Source of the DNA: Bryobacterales bacterium
Lineage (GTDB): Bacteria > Acidobacteriota > Terriglobia > Bryobacterales > Bryobacteraceae
Reading direction: 5' to 3'
Assembly: GCA_020846745.1 (NCBI GenBank)
Contig: JADLDI010000079.1
Span: forward strand, 1 to 64,000
Length of the DNA stretch: 64,000 bases
The translations under genes were made by a program, and so were the position numbers. Of the stretch, positions 51,344 to 59,876 are shown one piece after another. Position 1 is the stretch's first letter. Every line of letters begins with the position of its first letter. Below the pieces are notes generated by a model. It did not search any database and had not been told where the DNA came from. It was given only the letters and a program-made list of their open reading frames with translations.

Positions 51344-52203
51344 CGCACCACCTCGTGCGCACGCACCTTGCGGGCCAGCAGCCAGATACAGCCGGCAACC
51401 ATGAGGGCCACCGCGGCCATCGATTCTTCAAACGAGGCCGTTTCGGGAAGCTCGCGGCGGAACAGCTCCATGGTGATGTATTCGAGGTTGCGGCCGGGGT
51501 CGAGCAGTGTGCCCTTCTCGGTCCGGAGAATAGCGTTCACGGCTTGGCCTAATCCGGCGAATAGGAAGAACACCACCAGCAGCAGTGCGCCGGCAACGAC
51601 TCGCCAGCGAACCCAGGCGGATAAGGCCAATGCCAGAAAAGTGATCAATAGAATCCAAACGGCGGACGATCCGACGATGGCGCCGACGAGCCATAGGTTG
51701 TCGCGCCACCAGTTGCCGCCCGCGAGCGCAGCTTGCAGTGCCCAGAGACCCAGCGCCGGGATCCACATGATTTTCGAAAGCAGTCCGGCGACGACCACCA
51801 TCTTGCCAACCACATATTCCGTGCGAGAGAACGGGCGGCAGAAATAGAGCGGCAAGCCGCCGTTAGCAAGGTCGGGCGAGATCAATCCGGGTCCAATGAA
51901 CGCGGTGAGAATGAAGGCCATCACACCCTGGATATTGGTGTAGTAGACAAAGAAGCGCCCGCTCACTTCGAACAAGCCATCTTTGGGAATGGGTATGTAC
52001 TGGGCCAGAAATCCGAGGTTGTTGTTGAGATAGATGGCCAGCGCACACAGCGTCGGATAGAAGAAGCAAAGGACGTATAAGATAGTAACAAACCGCTGCT
52101 GAAACAACGTTTTCCAGGCGTAGCGCGGCAGGATAAGAAACCTTGACCATTCCGCCGTGAGGGCGCCTTTATAGGCTTTGTAAGTACGTTTATAGACGGC
52201 CAT
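51340..52203 (-). CDS. ABC-2 type permease
   Basis: 287 residues with about six membrane helices. [40 protein letters not shown] at the N-terminus is typical of ABC-2 permeases. [27 protein letters not shown] is the cytoplasmic coupling region before the third helix. It starts three bases after the upstream ATPase stop and overlaps the next ATPase. Confidence 0.85.
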   Translation of the reverse strand: MAVYKRTYKAYKGALTAEWSRFLILPRYAWKTLFQQRFVTILYVLCFFYPTLCALAIYLNNNLGFLAQYIPIPKDGLFEVSGRFFVYYTNIQGVMAFILTAFIGPGLISPDLANGGLPLYFCRPFSRTEYVVGKMVVVAGLLSKIMWIPALGLWALQAALAGGNWWRDNLWLVGAIVGSSAVWILLITFLALALSAWVRWRVVAGALLLVVFFLFAGLGQAVNAILRTEKGTLLDPGRNLEYITMELFRRELPETASFEESMAAVALMVAGCIWLLARKVRAHEVVR

Positions 52204-52206
52204 CGG

Positions 52207-53121
52207 TTAGTTCTCCATGGCCCGCAGGAAGATATCTTCCAGGGTGTCGCGGCGGTAACTCACACGGCGCAGTTGCAGGTCGCGCTCACAAGCGAGGCGG
52301 TAAATATCCCGCATTTCGACCCCTTCGCCGAGGATCATGCGCACACGCCCTTCCGTGGGGGACGTACATTCGCATCCAAGCCTGGCGGCGGCGTCGAGGA
52401 ATCCATTGGCCATGCCGGCGATTTCCAGTTCGAGGAAGCGTTTGTTCAGGCGGCGTTCCTCGTCGAGATTCGAGATGTGGACGACACGGCCCTGCTTCAG
52501 GATCAGCACTTCTTCGCAGGTTTCTTCCACGTCGCGCAACAGGTGCGAGCACATGACGATGTGCATTTCGCCGGTGTCGCGCATTTCTTTGATGAGGCGG
52601 ATCATGCGCCGGCGCGCCGGCGGGTCGAGCCCGTTGGTCGGTTCGTCGAGAATCACGAGTTTGGGCCCGTGGACAATCGCCTGGGCAAGCTTGGCCATTT
52701 GCCGCATGCCCAGGGAATACTGGCCCAGAGGGCGGTAGCGCGCCTCGCCGAGGCCGACATAGAAAAGGGCCTCGTGCGCGCGTTCGAGAGCGGCTTCCCG
52801 CGGCAGCCCCGACAGTTCAGCCATGTACCGGACGAAGTTGACGGCGGTCATGCCGGCAAAGAAGGCATCGTTTTCGGGCATGTAGCCGGCCATGGCGCGA
52901 ATCGCTCGCGTTTGGGGGCCGACGGTGAGGCCCATGAGGCGAGCGGAACCGGATGCGATCGGGTAAAAGCCGAGCAGCGTATTGATCAGCGTGGACTTGC
53001 CGGCTCCGTTCGGCCCTAAAAGGCCGATTGTACGGCCGGAGAGCTGCCCGGAAAGGCCTTGGAGGATTTCGCGCCCGCCCAGGTTGACGCGCAACCGATC
53101 GAGTTCAATTACGGGCGCCAT
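52207..53121 (-). CDS. ABC exporter ATP-binding protein
   Basis: 304 residues from the ATG at 53119-53121 ([16 protein letters not shown]); the longer frame upstream overlaps the divergent ATPase gene and is rejected. Walker [10 protein letters not shown], signature YSLGMRQM, Walker [17 protein letters not shown], switch [13 protein letters not shown]. It opens the four-gene ABC operon, so the operon encodes two ATPases and two permeases. Confidence 0.93.
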   Translation of the reverse strand: MAPVIELDRLRVNLGGREILQGLSGQLSGRTIGLLGPNGAGKSTLINTLLGFYPIASGSARLMGLTVGPQTRAIRAMAGYMPENDAFFAGMTAVNFVRYMAELSGLPREAALERAHEALFYVGLGEARYRPLGQYSLGMRQMAKLAQAIVHGPKLVILDEPTNGLDPPARRRMIRLIKEMRDTGEMHIVMCSHLLRDVEETCEEVLILKQGRVVHISNLDEERRLNKRFLELEIAGMANGFLDAAARLGCECTSPTEGRVRMILGEGVEMRDIYRLACERDLQLRRVSYRRDTLEDIFLRAMEN

Positions 53122-53268
53122 AGGCGGGTAGCATGCTTCCGTAGCAATTGTACGGAAACGGGCGGGAGGAAGTTCAAAGAAAAGGACTGGGAGTAGACGG
53201 GGGCGATTTTGGCCAAAACGAGACAAGTCATTGCCAAAGATGATGAAATTCGGCAATATGGTAGCCGA

Positions 53269-54411
53269 ATGTATCCGCGCCAGCTTTCGCTCAAAACCTT
53301 GACCGAGGACCGCTCGCTGCTTTTGTTCGGCGCACGGCAGACCGGCAAAACGACCCTGGTCCGGACCATGTTCCCGGACGCACCCTTCTACAGCCTGCTG
53401 GAGGCGGACACATTTCGCCAACTGGCGACGCGGCCCGAAATGATCAGGCGGCGGCTGCGGCCGTCGGACCGGATGGTGGTGATCGACGAAATCCAGCGGA
53501 TACCGGCGCTGCTGAACGAAGTGCACGCGATGATTGGGGCAAACGCGAAGCTGCGGTTTGTTCTCACGGGGTCGAGCGCTCGGTCGTTACGGCGCGGCGG
53601 CGTGAATCTGTTGGGAGGCCGGGCGGGCACAGCGCATTTGTATCCGCTGGTATCGCCAGAGGTCGGGTATGGCGAAACCGATAAGCGGCTGAGTGTTGGA
53701 TCGCTGCCGGCGGTGTTTGACGCGAAGAACCCGGAGGAGCAGTTGAAGGCGTACGTCGGTACCTATTTGCAGGAAGAGATTCGGGCGGAGGGGTTGGTGC
53801 GGTCGCTTGAGGTGTTCACGCGATTTTTGGATGCGGCGGCCTTAGCCAACGGGCAGTTGCTCAACTTCGCGGAAATCGGGGCGGAGACGGGCGTGCCGGC
53901 GCGAACGGTGCGCGAGTACTTCTATCTGCTGGTCGACACGCTGCTGGGGTGGATGGTTGAGCCGTTCCAGCCGAACAAGGAACGGAAGGCGGTCGCGACG
54001 GCGAAGTTCTACCTGTTTGATATCGGGGTGGCGAACTTCCTGATGCGCAGGCCACAGGTACAGCGGGGGTCGCCGGAATATGGAGCAGCGCTGCGGCACC
54101 TGATCTTCCTGGAGTTGTGCGCCTATGTGTCGTACCGCCGGTTGGACGCGCCAATCCAGTTTTGGAAGACACATACGGGATTCGAGGTAGATTTCATCGC
54201 GGGCACCGAGGTGGCTATTGACGTCAAACCGCAGGAGATGGTGCCGGAGCGTGCGTTTAAAGGGTTGCGGGCGTTGGAGCAGGAGGGCAAAATGCGGAAG
54301 CGAATCGTCGTGAGCCTGGAACCGCACCCCTGGCAAACAGAGGATGGGATTGAAGTGTTGCCGGTGGAGCTATTCCTGCGGAAGCTCTGGGGCGGGCGGG
54401 TGTTGCGCTGA
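53269..54411 (+). CDS. AAA+/DUF4143 family ATPase
   Basis: 380 residues from the ATG at 53269 ([11 protein letters not shown]); an earlier TTG at 53209 is possible. Walker [10 protein letters not shown] (21-29), [20 protein letters not shown] (Walker B), [30 protein letters not shown] (sensor and arginine area), SPEVGYGE, and the C-terminal DUF4143 part with [13 protein letters not shown] (a nuclease-like motif). The family is a lone mobile or defence-linked ATPase of unknown function; copies are scattered in many genomes. Its 3' end overlaps the convergent rnc gene by 42 bases. Confidence 0.85.
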   Translation: MYPRQLSLKTLTEDRSLLLFGARQTGKTTLVRTMFPDAPFYSLLEADTFRQLATRPEMIRRRLRPSDRMVVIDEIQRIPALLNEVHAMIGANAKLRFVLTGSSARSLRRGGVNLLGGRAGTAHLYPLVSPEVGYGETDKRLSVGSLPAVFDAKNPEEQLKAYVGTYLQEEIRAEGLVRSLEVFTRFLDAAALANGQLLNFAEIGAETGVPARTVREYFYLLVDTLLGWMVEPFQPNKERKAVATAKFYLFDIGVANFLMRRPQVQRGSPEYGAALRHLIFLELCAYVSYRRLDAPIQFWKTHTGFEVDFIAGTEVAIDVKPQEMVPERAFKGLRALEQEGKMRKRIVVSLEPHPWQTEDGIEVLPVELFLRKLWGGRVLR

Positions 54412-55143
54412 ATCGAGCCCCACATCACCGTCGTTCGCCGCAAGAATCGCAGCGAGTACCATCTGGGCCGCGCGCTGTCCGGCCGCTTTCTTGGAAGTGC
54501 CCTCGGCGCGTTCGGCGAACTGGTGGCCTACCCGAACTTCAACAGTGAACGTCTTGCTGTGCTCAGGACCGGACTCTTTCGCGATGGCGTAGCGCGGCAT
54601 CGGCAGGCCGAGTTGCTGGGCGGCTTCCTGCAGGGCGCTTTTGTAATCAACCGCGAGGGCTTCGTCACCGGCCTTTTCGGCATCGAAGTCGCCGACCACT
54701 TGGTGCAGCACGAACCGGCGGACCGCTTCGATTCCGGCATCGAGATAAAGGGCGGCGATCAAGGCTTCCAACGCATTGGCCAGAAGTGCGCGCTTGGCAC
54801 GGCCGCCCGACAGTTCTTCGCCGCGGCCGAGCAACAGGTGGGCGCCGACGCCAAGGTCGGCGGCGACTTCATGCAGGTGGTTCGCGCTGACGAGGTAGGC
54901 TTTTAACTTCGAGAGCCGGCCCTCCGGATAAGTGGGGTACCGGCTCACTAGCACTTCACTCACGATAAAGCCGAGGATAGAGTCCCCCAGGAACTCAAGC
55001 TGTTCGTTGTCGTCCTGGCGTTCGGCGCCGTGGGCGGCGGCTTCAAACGCACGGGACTTATGCGTCAGGGCACGTTGCAGCAGTTCCTTGTTCTGAAACG
55101 AGTATCCGACCCGGTCTTCGAGAACGGTCAGGGACTCCGTCAT
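54370..55143 (-). CDS. rnc: Ribonuclease III
   Basis: 257 residues from the ATG at 55141-55143 (MTESLTVLEDRVGYSF); the frame further upstream overlaps the TPR gene. The endonuclease domain carries NEQLEFLGDSIL with E50 and D54 in the catalytic site, and LANALEALIAALYLDAG with E126. The dsRNA-binding domain is at about 160-230 (DYKSALQEAAQQLGLPMPRYAI, then GTSKKAAGQRAAQ). It cuts double-stranded RNA in rRNA and mRNA maturation. It lies 20 bases downstream of the TPR gene at 55164, so the two may be cotranscribed. Confidence 0.95.
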   Translation of the reverse strand: MTESLTVLEDRVGYSFQNKELLQRALTHKSRAFEAAAHGAERQDDNEQLEFLGDSILGFIVSEVLVSRYPTYPEGRLSKLKAYLVSANHLHEVAADLGVGAHLLLGRGEELSGGRAKRALLANALEALIAALYLDAGIEAVRRFVLHQVVGDFDAEKAGDEALAVDYKSALQEAAQQLGLPMPRYAIAKESGPEHSKTFTVEVRVGHQFAERAEGTSKKAAGQRAAQMVLAAILAANDGDVGLDSAQHPPAPELPQE

Positions 55144-55163
55144 CGGGCATTCCAGCGGATTCG

Positions 55164-55934
55164 CTATTTTTTCGCCTTGCCGGTAACGGCCTTGAGCTTT
55201 TCCTGGCCCGCGAACTGGCGGAAGGCCGGGTTGAGCTGCTGGTCGGCAAGCATTGGCTCGAGAACGCCTAGCGCTTCGTCCCACTTGCCGGCCATATTGT
55301 AGGCTTGGGCGAGGCGGAGTTTCGCGCGGTTCTTGGCGTCGGGGTTATTGGACGCTTCAGCGGACTGTTTGAAGGCAGCAACGGCGTCGTCGTACTTTTT
55401 GCGCGCTATGGCGCTCATGCCGAGGGCTTCGTAGCCTTCACCGACGAAGTCGGCCTTCGCGCCGGCCCACTGTTCGTCAGTGGCTTGGGCGTAGAACCAC
55501 GGTTTGGCAGCGTTCTTCGCGAGTTCCATGCCTTCTTTGGCCAGCTTGTCGGAGCGGGTAAGCTTTTCTTCCTTGTCGAGGTCGAACTCACGAGTCTTTT
55601 GCGCGATGTGAGTAGCAATCCGAAGCATGGCGAAGTAGCTCTTCGGGTCGGCTTCGAGCGTGCGTTCCGCGTAGATGATGACCTTTTCGGAGTCGTTCTT
55701 CTCGCCGGCCGCTTCCGTGGCTAACTGCAGGGCAAACACTTTGAACTCGGTGTCGGCAAACTTAGTGAGCAGGTTTTCAGCGGCGGCAATGCGTGCATCG
55801 GCGGTCTGCGCCTGCAAGAGCGCCTGGATGGCTTCGCCCTCTTTGGGAGTTTTGACTTTGGGCTGTTTGTCCTGGCCGAAGACTATGCTGCCGGCAAGAG
55901 CGAACCCCAGAGCAAGGGTAAGTAATTTGTGCAT
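55164..55934 (-). CDS. Secreted TPR protein
   Basis: 256 residues with a signal peptide (MHKLLTLALGFALAGSIVFG). A ribosome site AAGGAG lies before the ATG. TPR-type helix pairs cover 60-230: VIIYAERTLEADPKSYFAMLRIA, YEALGMSAIARKKYDDAVAAF, LRLAQAYNMAGKWDEALGVL. Probably a periplasmic scaffold. It precedes rnc by 20 bases and follows the longer TPR gene by 36 bases, on the same strand. Confidence 0.75.
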   Translation of the reverse strand: MHKLLTLALGFALAGSIVFGQDKQPKVKTPKEGEAIQALLQAQTADARIAAAENLLTKFADTEFKVFALQLATEAAGEKNDSEKVIIYAERTLEADPKSYFAMLRIATHIAQKTREFDLDKEEKLTRSDKLAKEGMELAKNAAKPWFYAQATDEQWAGAKADFVGEGYEALGMSAIARKKYDDAVAAFKQSAEASNNPDAKNRAKLRLAQAYNMAGKWDEALGVLEPMLADQQLNPAFRQFAGQEKLKAVTGKAKK

Positions 55935-55970
55935 TCTGACTCCTTATAATCTATACCAGCTTACTGCGGA

Positions 55971-57527
55971 CTACCGACCGCTGGGTTTGCCGGCTATCTG
56001 ATCTAAAGCCTGCCGGGCGGCTTCGCGCGCTTTGGGCGAGGCTCCCGGAATATTGAAAGCATCCTGAAAACGCCTGGTGGCTTCAGGTATCTCGCCCGCG
56101 GCCATGGAAAGGCGGCCGAGATACACAAGCGACCAGGCCTTGTCGGTGGGCGCCGCATCTAATTGTAGGACGCGTTCAAAGAGTTTTACCGCTGTCTCCG
56201 GATCGCGCTTGAGCGTAGCGATTCGGGCCAGGCCGTAGTAGGCCCGCGCCTGCAGCGGGTTCTGTTGTGTGTCGCTCAGAACTTTCGTATAAATCCTGGA
56301 GGCGCGGTCGAGGTCGCGCTTCGTGTAGAGTTCCTCTGCCTCTTCAAGGCTCTTCTCCACCGGCGACAGTTCCGGCGGCGGCGCGGCGGCCATCTGCTTG
56401 GCTTTGCGTTCGACGCGGCGCGAGGAAAACTCAAATCTCTCCATGCGCCGCTCTTCCTTCTTGAAGTCGATCGTGTTGACCAACTCCAGGAAGTACATGC
56501 GCATCGCCTGTTCCTGCTTTTCGTAGGCCGTTAACTGCTCGTCGAAGTGCGCGGTCAAAACGTAGCCTTCGGACATTGCCTGCTCAACCATCTCCGCCCG
56601 CTTCGACACCGGCGCCAGGTGCGCCTCGATCGCGCGGATCAGGCATTTGGTGAACAGCAGCAGGAAGTCTTCCTTATATTGCTCGGGCAGGTAGGGCGCG
56701 CCCTGGGCGTAGTCGCCCACGGCTTTCTTAAGGTCGACCTTGTCGCTGTACTTGGTCACCAGCGGGTCCAGCAGGTAGTGGAGATAGGCCTGGCGAATGT
56801 CGTTGAAATGCGGTTCGGCCGAATGCGTCACCACCAGGAAATAGTCGTCGAGATAAGGGCGGAAATGGATCTGGTTCGGAGCGCCCAGCACGTCGACAAT
56901 CACCTTGAATTCGCGGCCCATGTAGGTGCCGGAGGTGGGGGAGCGCAGGTACGCGGAGACCTCGGTGACGGCCTGAATGGCCGGCGGTTGGTAACGCGCC
57001 ATCATTTGCTCAAAGGCGGGCTGCGACCGTTTCCACAGGTCCTCTATATTCGCTTCCTTATAGAACTTCTGCAGGATGGGGGCGAATTCTTTCAGCGCCA
57101 TGACATCGGGCGGCAATTGGTATTCCTTGATACGCCAGGCGAACTCGGGCGGGTCCGTCACCAAAAGGGAGTAGGAGATGTATTGCCGCAGTTCCCAGGT
57201 CGGGTTTTCCTGCCGGTGCTGGCGCATGAAGTCTTTGATATCAAGTAGCGACGGCGGGTTGGCCTTAGCGATCTCCGCGCGGATCTGCTTGCGGATCGGG
57301 TGGGAGGAGGGAGAGTCGAGACCATCGTTGTAACCGGCGGCATTGATCGCGGCCAGCACGGTGAACATCGCCTTTGACGCGTCCAACTGGGCAGACTGCG
57401 AGTATGCCGGTGCGCGAAGCAGGAGGAGCGGCAGGCAGAGAAGAATGACGCGGAGGAGGGCCAAGAGGGTCTTTTTCCAGTGTATCGCAAGGGAGGGGAA
57501 GGCGCGGCTGGAGTGAGGTGTTGGCAA
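55971..57527 (-). CDS. Large secreted TPR protein
   Basis: 518 residues. A signal anchor lies at about 18-45 (KTLLALLRVILLCLPLLLLRAPAYS). The central 60-350 is a helical domain of unknown family (LQKFYKEANIEDLWKRSQPAFE, a repeated R-x-Y-x-x-P motif). Residues 400-505 contain two or three TPRs: AEELYTKRDLDRASRIYTKVL, ARAYYGLARIATLKRDPETAV. It may bind partners in the envelope. The first in a same-strand run with the smaller TPR gene and rnc. Confidence 0.65.
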   Translation of the reverse strand: MPTPHSSRAFPSLAIHWKKTLLALLRVILLCLPLLLLRAPAYSQSAQLDASKAMFTVLAAINAAGYNDGLDSPSSHPIRKQIRAEIAKANPPSLLDIKDFMRQHRQENPTWELRQYISYSLLVTDPPEFAWRIKEYQLPPDVMALKEFAPILQKFYKEANIEDLWKRSQPAFEQMMARYQPPAIQAVTEVSAYLRSPTSGTYMGREFKVIVDVLGAPNQIHFRPYLDDYFLVVTHSAEPHFNDIRQAYLHYLLDPLVTKYSDKVDLKKAVGDYAQGAPYLPEQYKEDFLLLFTKCLIRAIEAHLAPVSKRAEMVEQAMSEGYVLTAHFDEQLTAYEKQEQAMRMYFLELVNTIDFKKEERRMERFEFSSRRVERKAKQMAAAPPPELSPVEKSLEEAEELYTKRDLDRASRIYTKVLSDTQQNPLQARAYYGLARIATLKRDPETAVKLFERVLQLDAAPTDKAWSLVYLGRLSMAAGEIPEATRRFQDAFNIPGASPKAREAARQALDQIAGKPSGR

Positions 57528-57951
57528 CGTCTCCGGAGCGAGCCGGCTTGAATAGGGTGTGACTCGGATTCTGCGAGTGGACGGGGAGGTGCTCGTTTAG
57601 CTTTGGAGGGGCTTGGCGTGGGGCCGCTCACCGCTTACGGGAAACACAAAAGCGGTCCGGACCCTGACCAGGCGTAGGCGGAGCCAAAAGGGGAGACCTC
57701 GCAGCGATCGAGCGATTTGTCGGAACCTAGCGGGCGCGGTGGCTTCGGTGAGGTCGCAGTGGACCAGACTCATCGCTGACGGGAGTGAGAAAGAATGGGA
57801 CCGCGGGCTTAGAGTTGTCCGGAGGCAGGAACCGACCGGGAGATCGGCCGCGAACGGGGAAGTTCGCCCCACATGTGGAAGTCCCTCAGTTAGGCTGGCG
57901 GGTTACTGGAGCGGGGCAACGGAGAGGGTGATTGCGAGTATAGGTGTGCGG
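57528..57951. repeat. Non-coding repeat block before the NagX-like gene
   Basis: About 425 bases without a gene. It contains the hairpin-bearing piece ACCGACCGGGAGATCGGC, then CGCGAACGGGGAAGTTCGC at about 57830-57872, matching 46823-46861 with small changes. GCGGAGAGG-type and ACGGAGAGGGTGATTG ends follow. Earlier parts carry GGTCGCAGTGGACC (57753) and CATCGCTGACGGGAG, as in the 38.4 and 47.1 kb blocks. TTGAATAGGGTGTGACT near 57549 recalls 43453-43469. Confidence 0.7.
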
Positions 57952-59067
57952 CTACAGCTTAAAGAAGATCTTCCGCTGGTGAAGCCAGTAGCAGAGATAC
58001 CACATCACCAGCATCGCCAGCAGGTTATGCGGTATCGCGCCGTAGCTGCCCATCCAATCGAAGTTATTGGTAAACGCCATCAGCCCGCGCGACAGCCATC
58101 CGCGCAGCACCTGCGAGAACGAATAGATAAAGATGGAATTCGCACCCACCACGATCGCCGGGAACGCCCAGCGCCGCCAACCTTTCATTTCGACGATCCA
58201 ATAGCAGGCCATCAGTCCGAGCAGCACCCAACCGGTCGAGTAGAACGTGAAGGAACCGAGCCACAGGCGTTTCACCATCGGGATGAAGGGCGCCAACGCC
58301 AGTCCCAACGCGAAACATCCCGCCGAGCACGCCGCCAGGATCTTCATCCGTTCCGCATGGGTGCGCGGACTCTGCATCAGCATGCCCGCCCATACTCCGA
58401 ACAGCACCGTGACGGCGTTACCCAGGAAGTTGATGGTCGTGTAGTAGCCCGAGTACGTATAACCGAGCACCGCCTGGTCGATCACCTGTCCGATGTTGCC
58501 GGTCTGACCAAACGGGCCGTCCGGGGCCGGGAACAAGTAGAACAGCGCGTGGTGGAAGAACATCATCGCCGCCGCGCAGGCTACCTGCCACTTGAATTTC
58601 AACTGCCAGATCAAGGCGCAGATCACGTAGGAGAACGCGATCTGACACAGCACGTTAATGAACTGCGGCCGCAACCCTTTAGTCGAGCCCCAATTGGAGA
58701 GGATATTGGAGAGCACGATGAGCATCAGCGCGCGCCACGCGACGTGCTTCATCAACTCGCCGCGTGTCGCTCCCTGTTCCATGCGCCGCGCGAATGCGTA
58801 TGGCATCGCCACTCCAACAATGAATGTGAACGCCGGCTGAATGAGGTCCCACAACACGCAGCCGACCCAGGCAACGTGGTCGAACTGGCTGGCGAGCCAC
58901 TGCAGGTTCTGCTTATCCTTTAATGCTTCGTGGATGCCGAAGCCGTGCGATATAAGCAGCAGCATCGTTATCCCGCGAAATGCATCTAGAGAAATGAGGC
59001 GCTCGGTTTTTGGCGGCGCGGCCTGTTTTTCGACGGAAGGCGGGGCGGGAGCGGTCAGGGTTGCCAA
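57952..59067 (-). CDS. NagX/HGSNAT-like membrane acyltransferase (DUF5009)
   Basis: 371 residues if started at the TTG at 59065-59067, which has AAAGGAG upstream; an ATG at 59151 is possible but crosses the divergent lolD start. About ten membrane helices. RLISLDAFRGITMLLLISHG is the typical opening (R-x-x-S-L-D-x-x-R-G) of heparan-alpha-glucosaminide N-acetyltransferase-like/NagX proteins. YTYSGYYTTINFLGNAVTVLFGVWAGML follows. These proteins may acetylate sugar residues across a membrane. Substrate open. Confidence 0.8.
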   Translation of the reverse strand: MATLTAPAPPSVEKQAAPPKTERLISLDAFRGITMLLLISHGFGIHEALKDKQNLQWLASQFDHVAWVGCVLWDLIQPAFTFIVGVAMPYAFARRMEQGATRGELMKHVAWRALMLIVLSNILSNWGSTKGLRPQFINVLCQIAFSYVICALIWQLKFKWQVACAAAMMFFHHALFYLFPAPDGPFGQTGNIGQVIDQAVLGYTYSGYYTTINFLGNAVTVLFGVWAGMLMQSPRTHAERMKILAACSAGCFALGLALAPFIPMVKRLWLGSFTFYSTGWVLLGLMACYWIVEMKGWRRWAFPAIVVGANSIFIYSFSQVLRGWLSRGLMAFTNNFDWMGSYGAIPHNLLAMLVMWYLCYWLHQRKIFFKL

Positions 59068-59120
59068 CGAAAGCTCTCCTTTGGTGGTTGATTGTATCTC
59101 ACAATCAGATATAGCCGCGC

Positions 59121-59837
59121 ATGACGAACCAACAGCCAACAACGGGCGCACGCATCCGGGCGGAGGGGGTCACGATGACCTACCGAACCGGCGACACGCC
59201 GCTCACCATTTTCGAGAACCTGTCGGTGGACATCGCGCCCGGCGAGCGCGTGGCCATCATTGGCGAAAGCGGCGCAGGGAAGTCCACGTTTCTGTACCTG
59301 CTAGGCGGACTGGACCGTCCAACGAGTGGGGCAGTGTTCTACGATTCGCAGGACATCTTTGCGCTGGACGAGCCGCGGTTGGCGGAATTCCGTAATCGCA
59401 GCCTGGGATTCGTCTGGCAAATGAACAGTCTTCTGCCTGAGTTCACCGCATTAGAAAACGTGGGCATGCCGCTCAGGGCCCGGGGCGTTGCCCCCGATCT
59501 TGCGGACGCTACGGCGCTCGAACGGCTGAAAGAGGTCGGCCTGGCGGCCCGGGCTACCCACCGTCCGGGAGCGCTTTCCGGCGGCGAACAGCAGCGTGTG
59601 GCGCTGGCTCGAGCGCTGGTGACGCGTCCGCGGGCGCTGTTGGCGGACGAGCCTACGGGAAATCTCGACTATCGGACCGGGGAGACGGTGTCGCGGTTAC
59701 TGGAAGAGTTGCAAGCGATACATCAATTTACGACTGTTGTGGTTACCCACAATTTGAAGTTCGCTCGCCGCTTCCATCGCATCTTACAATTAAGGGAGGG
59801 CACCTTTGTCCCTATTGGGACAGAAGCCCTGGAGTAG
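59121..59837 (+). CDS. lolD: LolD-like ABC ATPase
   Basis: 238 residues of the MacB/LolD subfamily: Walker A GESGAGKST, Q-loop LGFVWQMNSLLPEFTALENV (typical of LolD), signature ALSGGEQQRVALARALVTRPRALLADEPTGNLD, and a VTHNLKFARRFHRI end. In LolCDE it drives lipoprotein release from the inner membrane. No lolC/E gene is adjacent, so a lipoprotein or other exporter role is inferred. 39 bases upstream of clpC. Confidence 0.85.
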   Translation: MTNQQPTTGARIRAEGVTMTYRTGDTPLTIFENLSVDIAPGERVAIIGESGAGKSTFLYLLGGLDRPTSGAVFYDSQDIFALDEPRLAEFRNRSLGFVWQMNSLLPEFTALENVGMPLRARGVAPDLADATALERLKEVGLAARATHRPGALSGGEQQRVALARALVTRPRALLADEPTGNLDYRTGETVSRLLEELQAIHQFTTVVVTHNLKFARRFHRILQLREGTFVPIGTEALE

Positions 59838-59876
59838 GTTGGCTCCCACGGAGCCCCAAGAGGGTTAAAGGGACGT

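Noticed and set aside
53269-54411. Defence-island marker for the DUF4143 ATPase
   Set aside because: Such lone ATPases are scattered widely, and here the neighbours are an ABC operon and rnc, so no island can be claimed.
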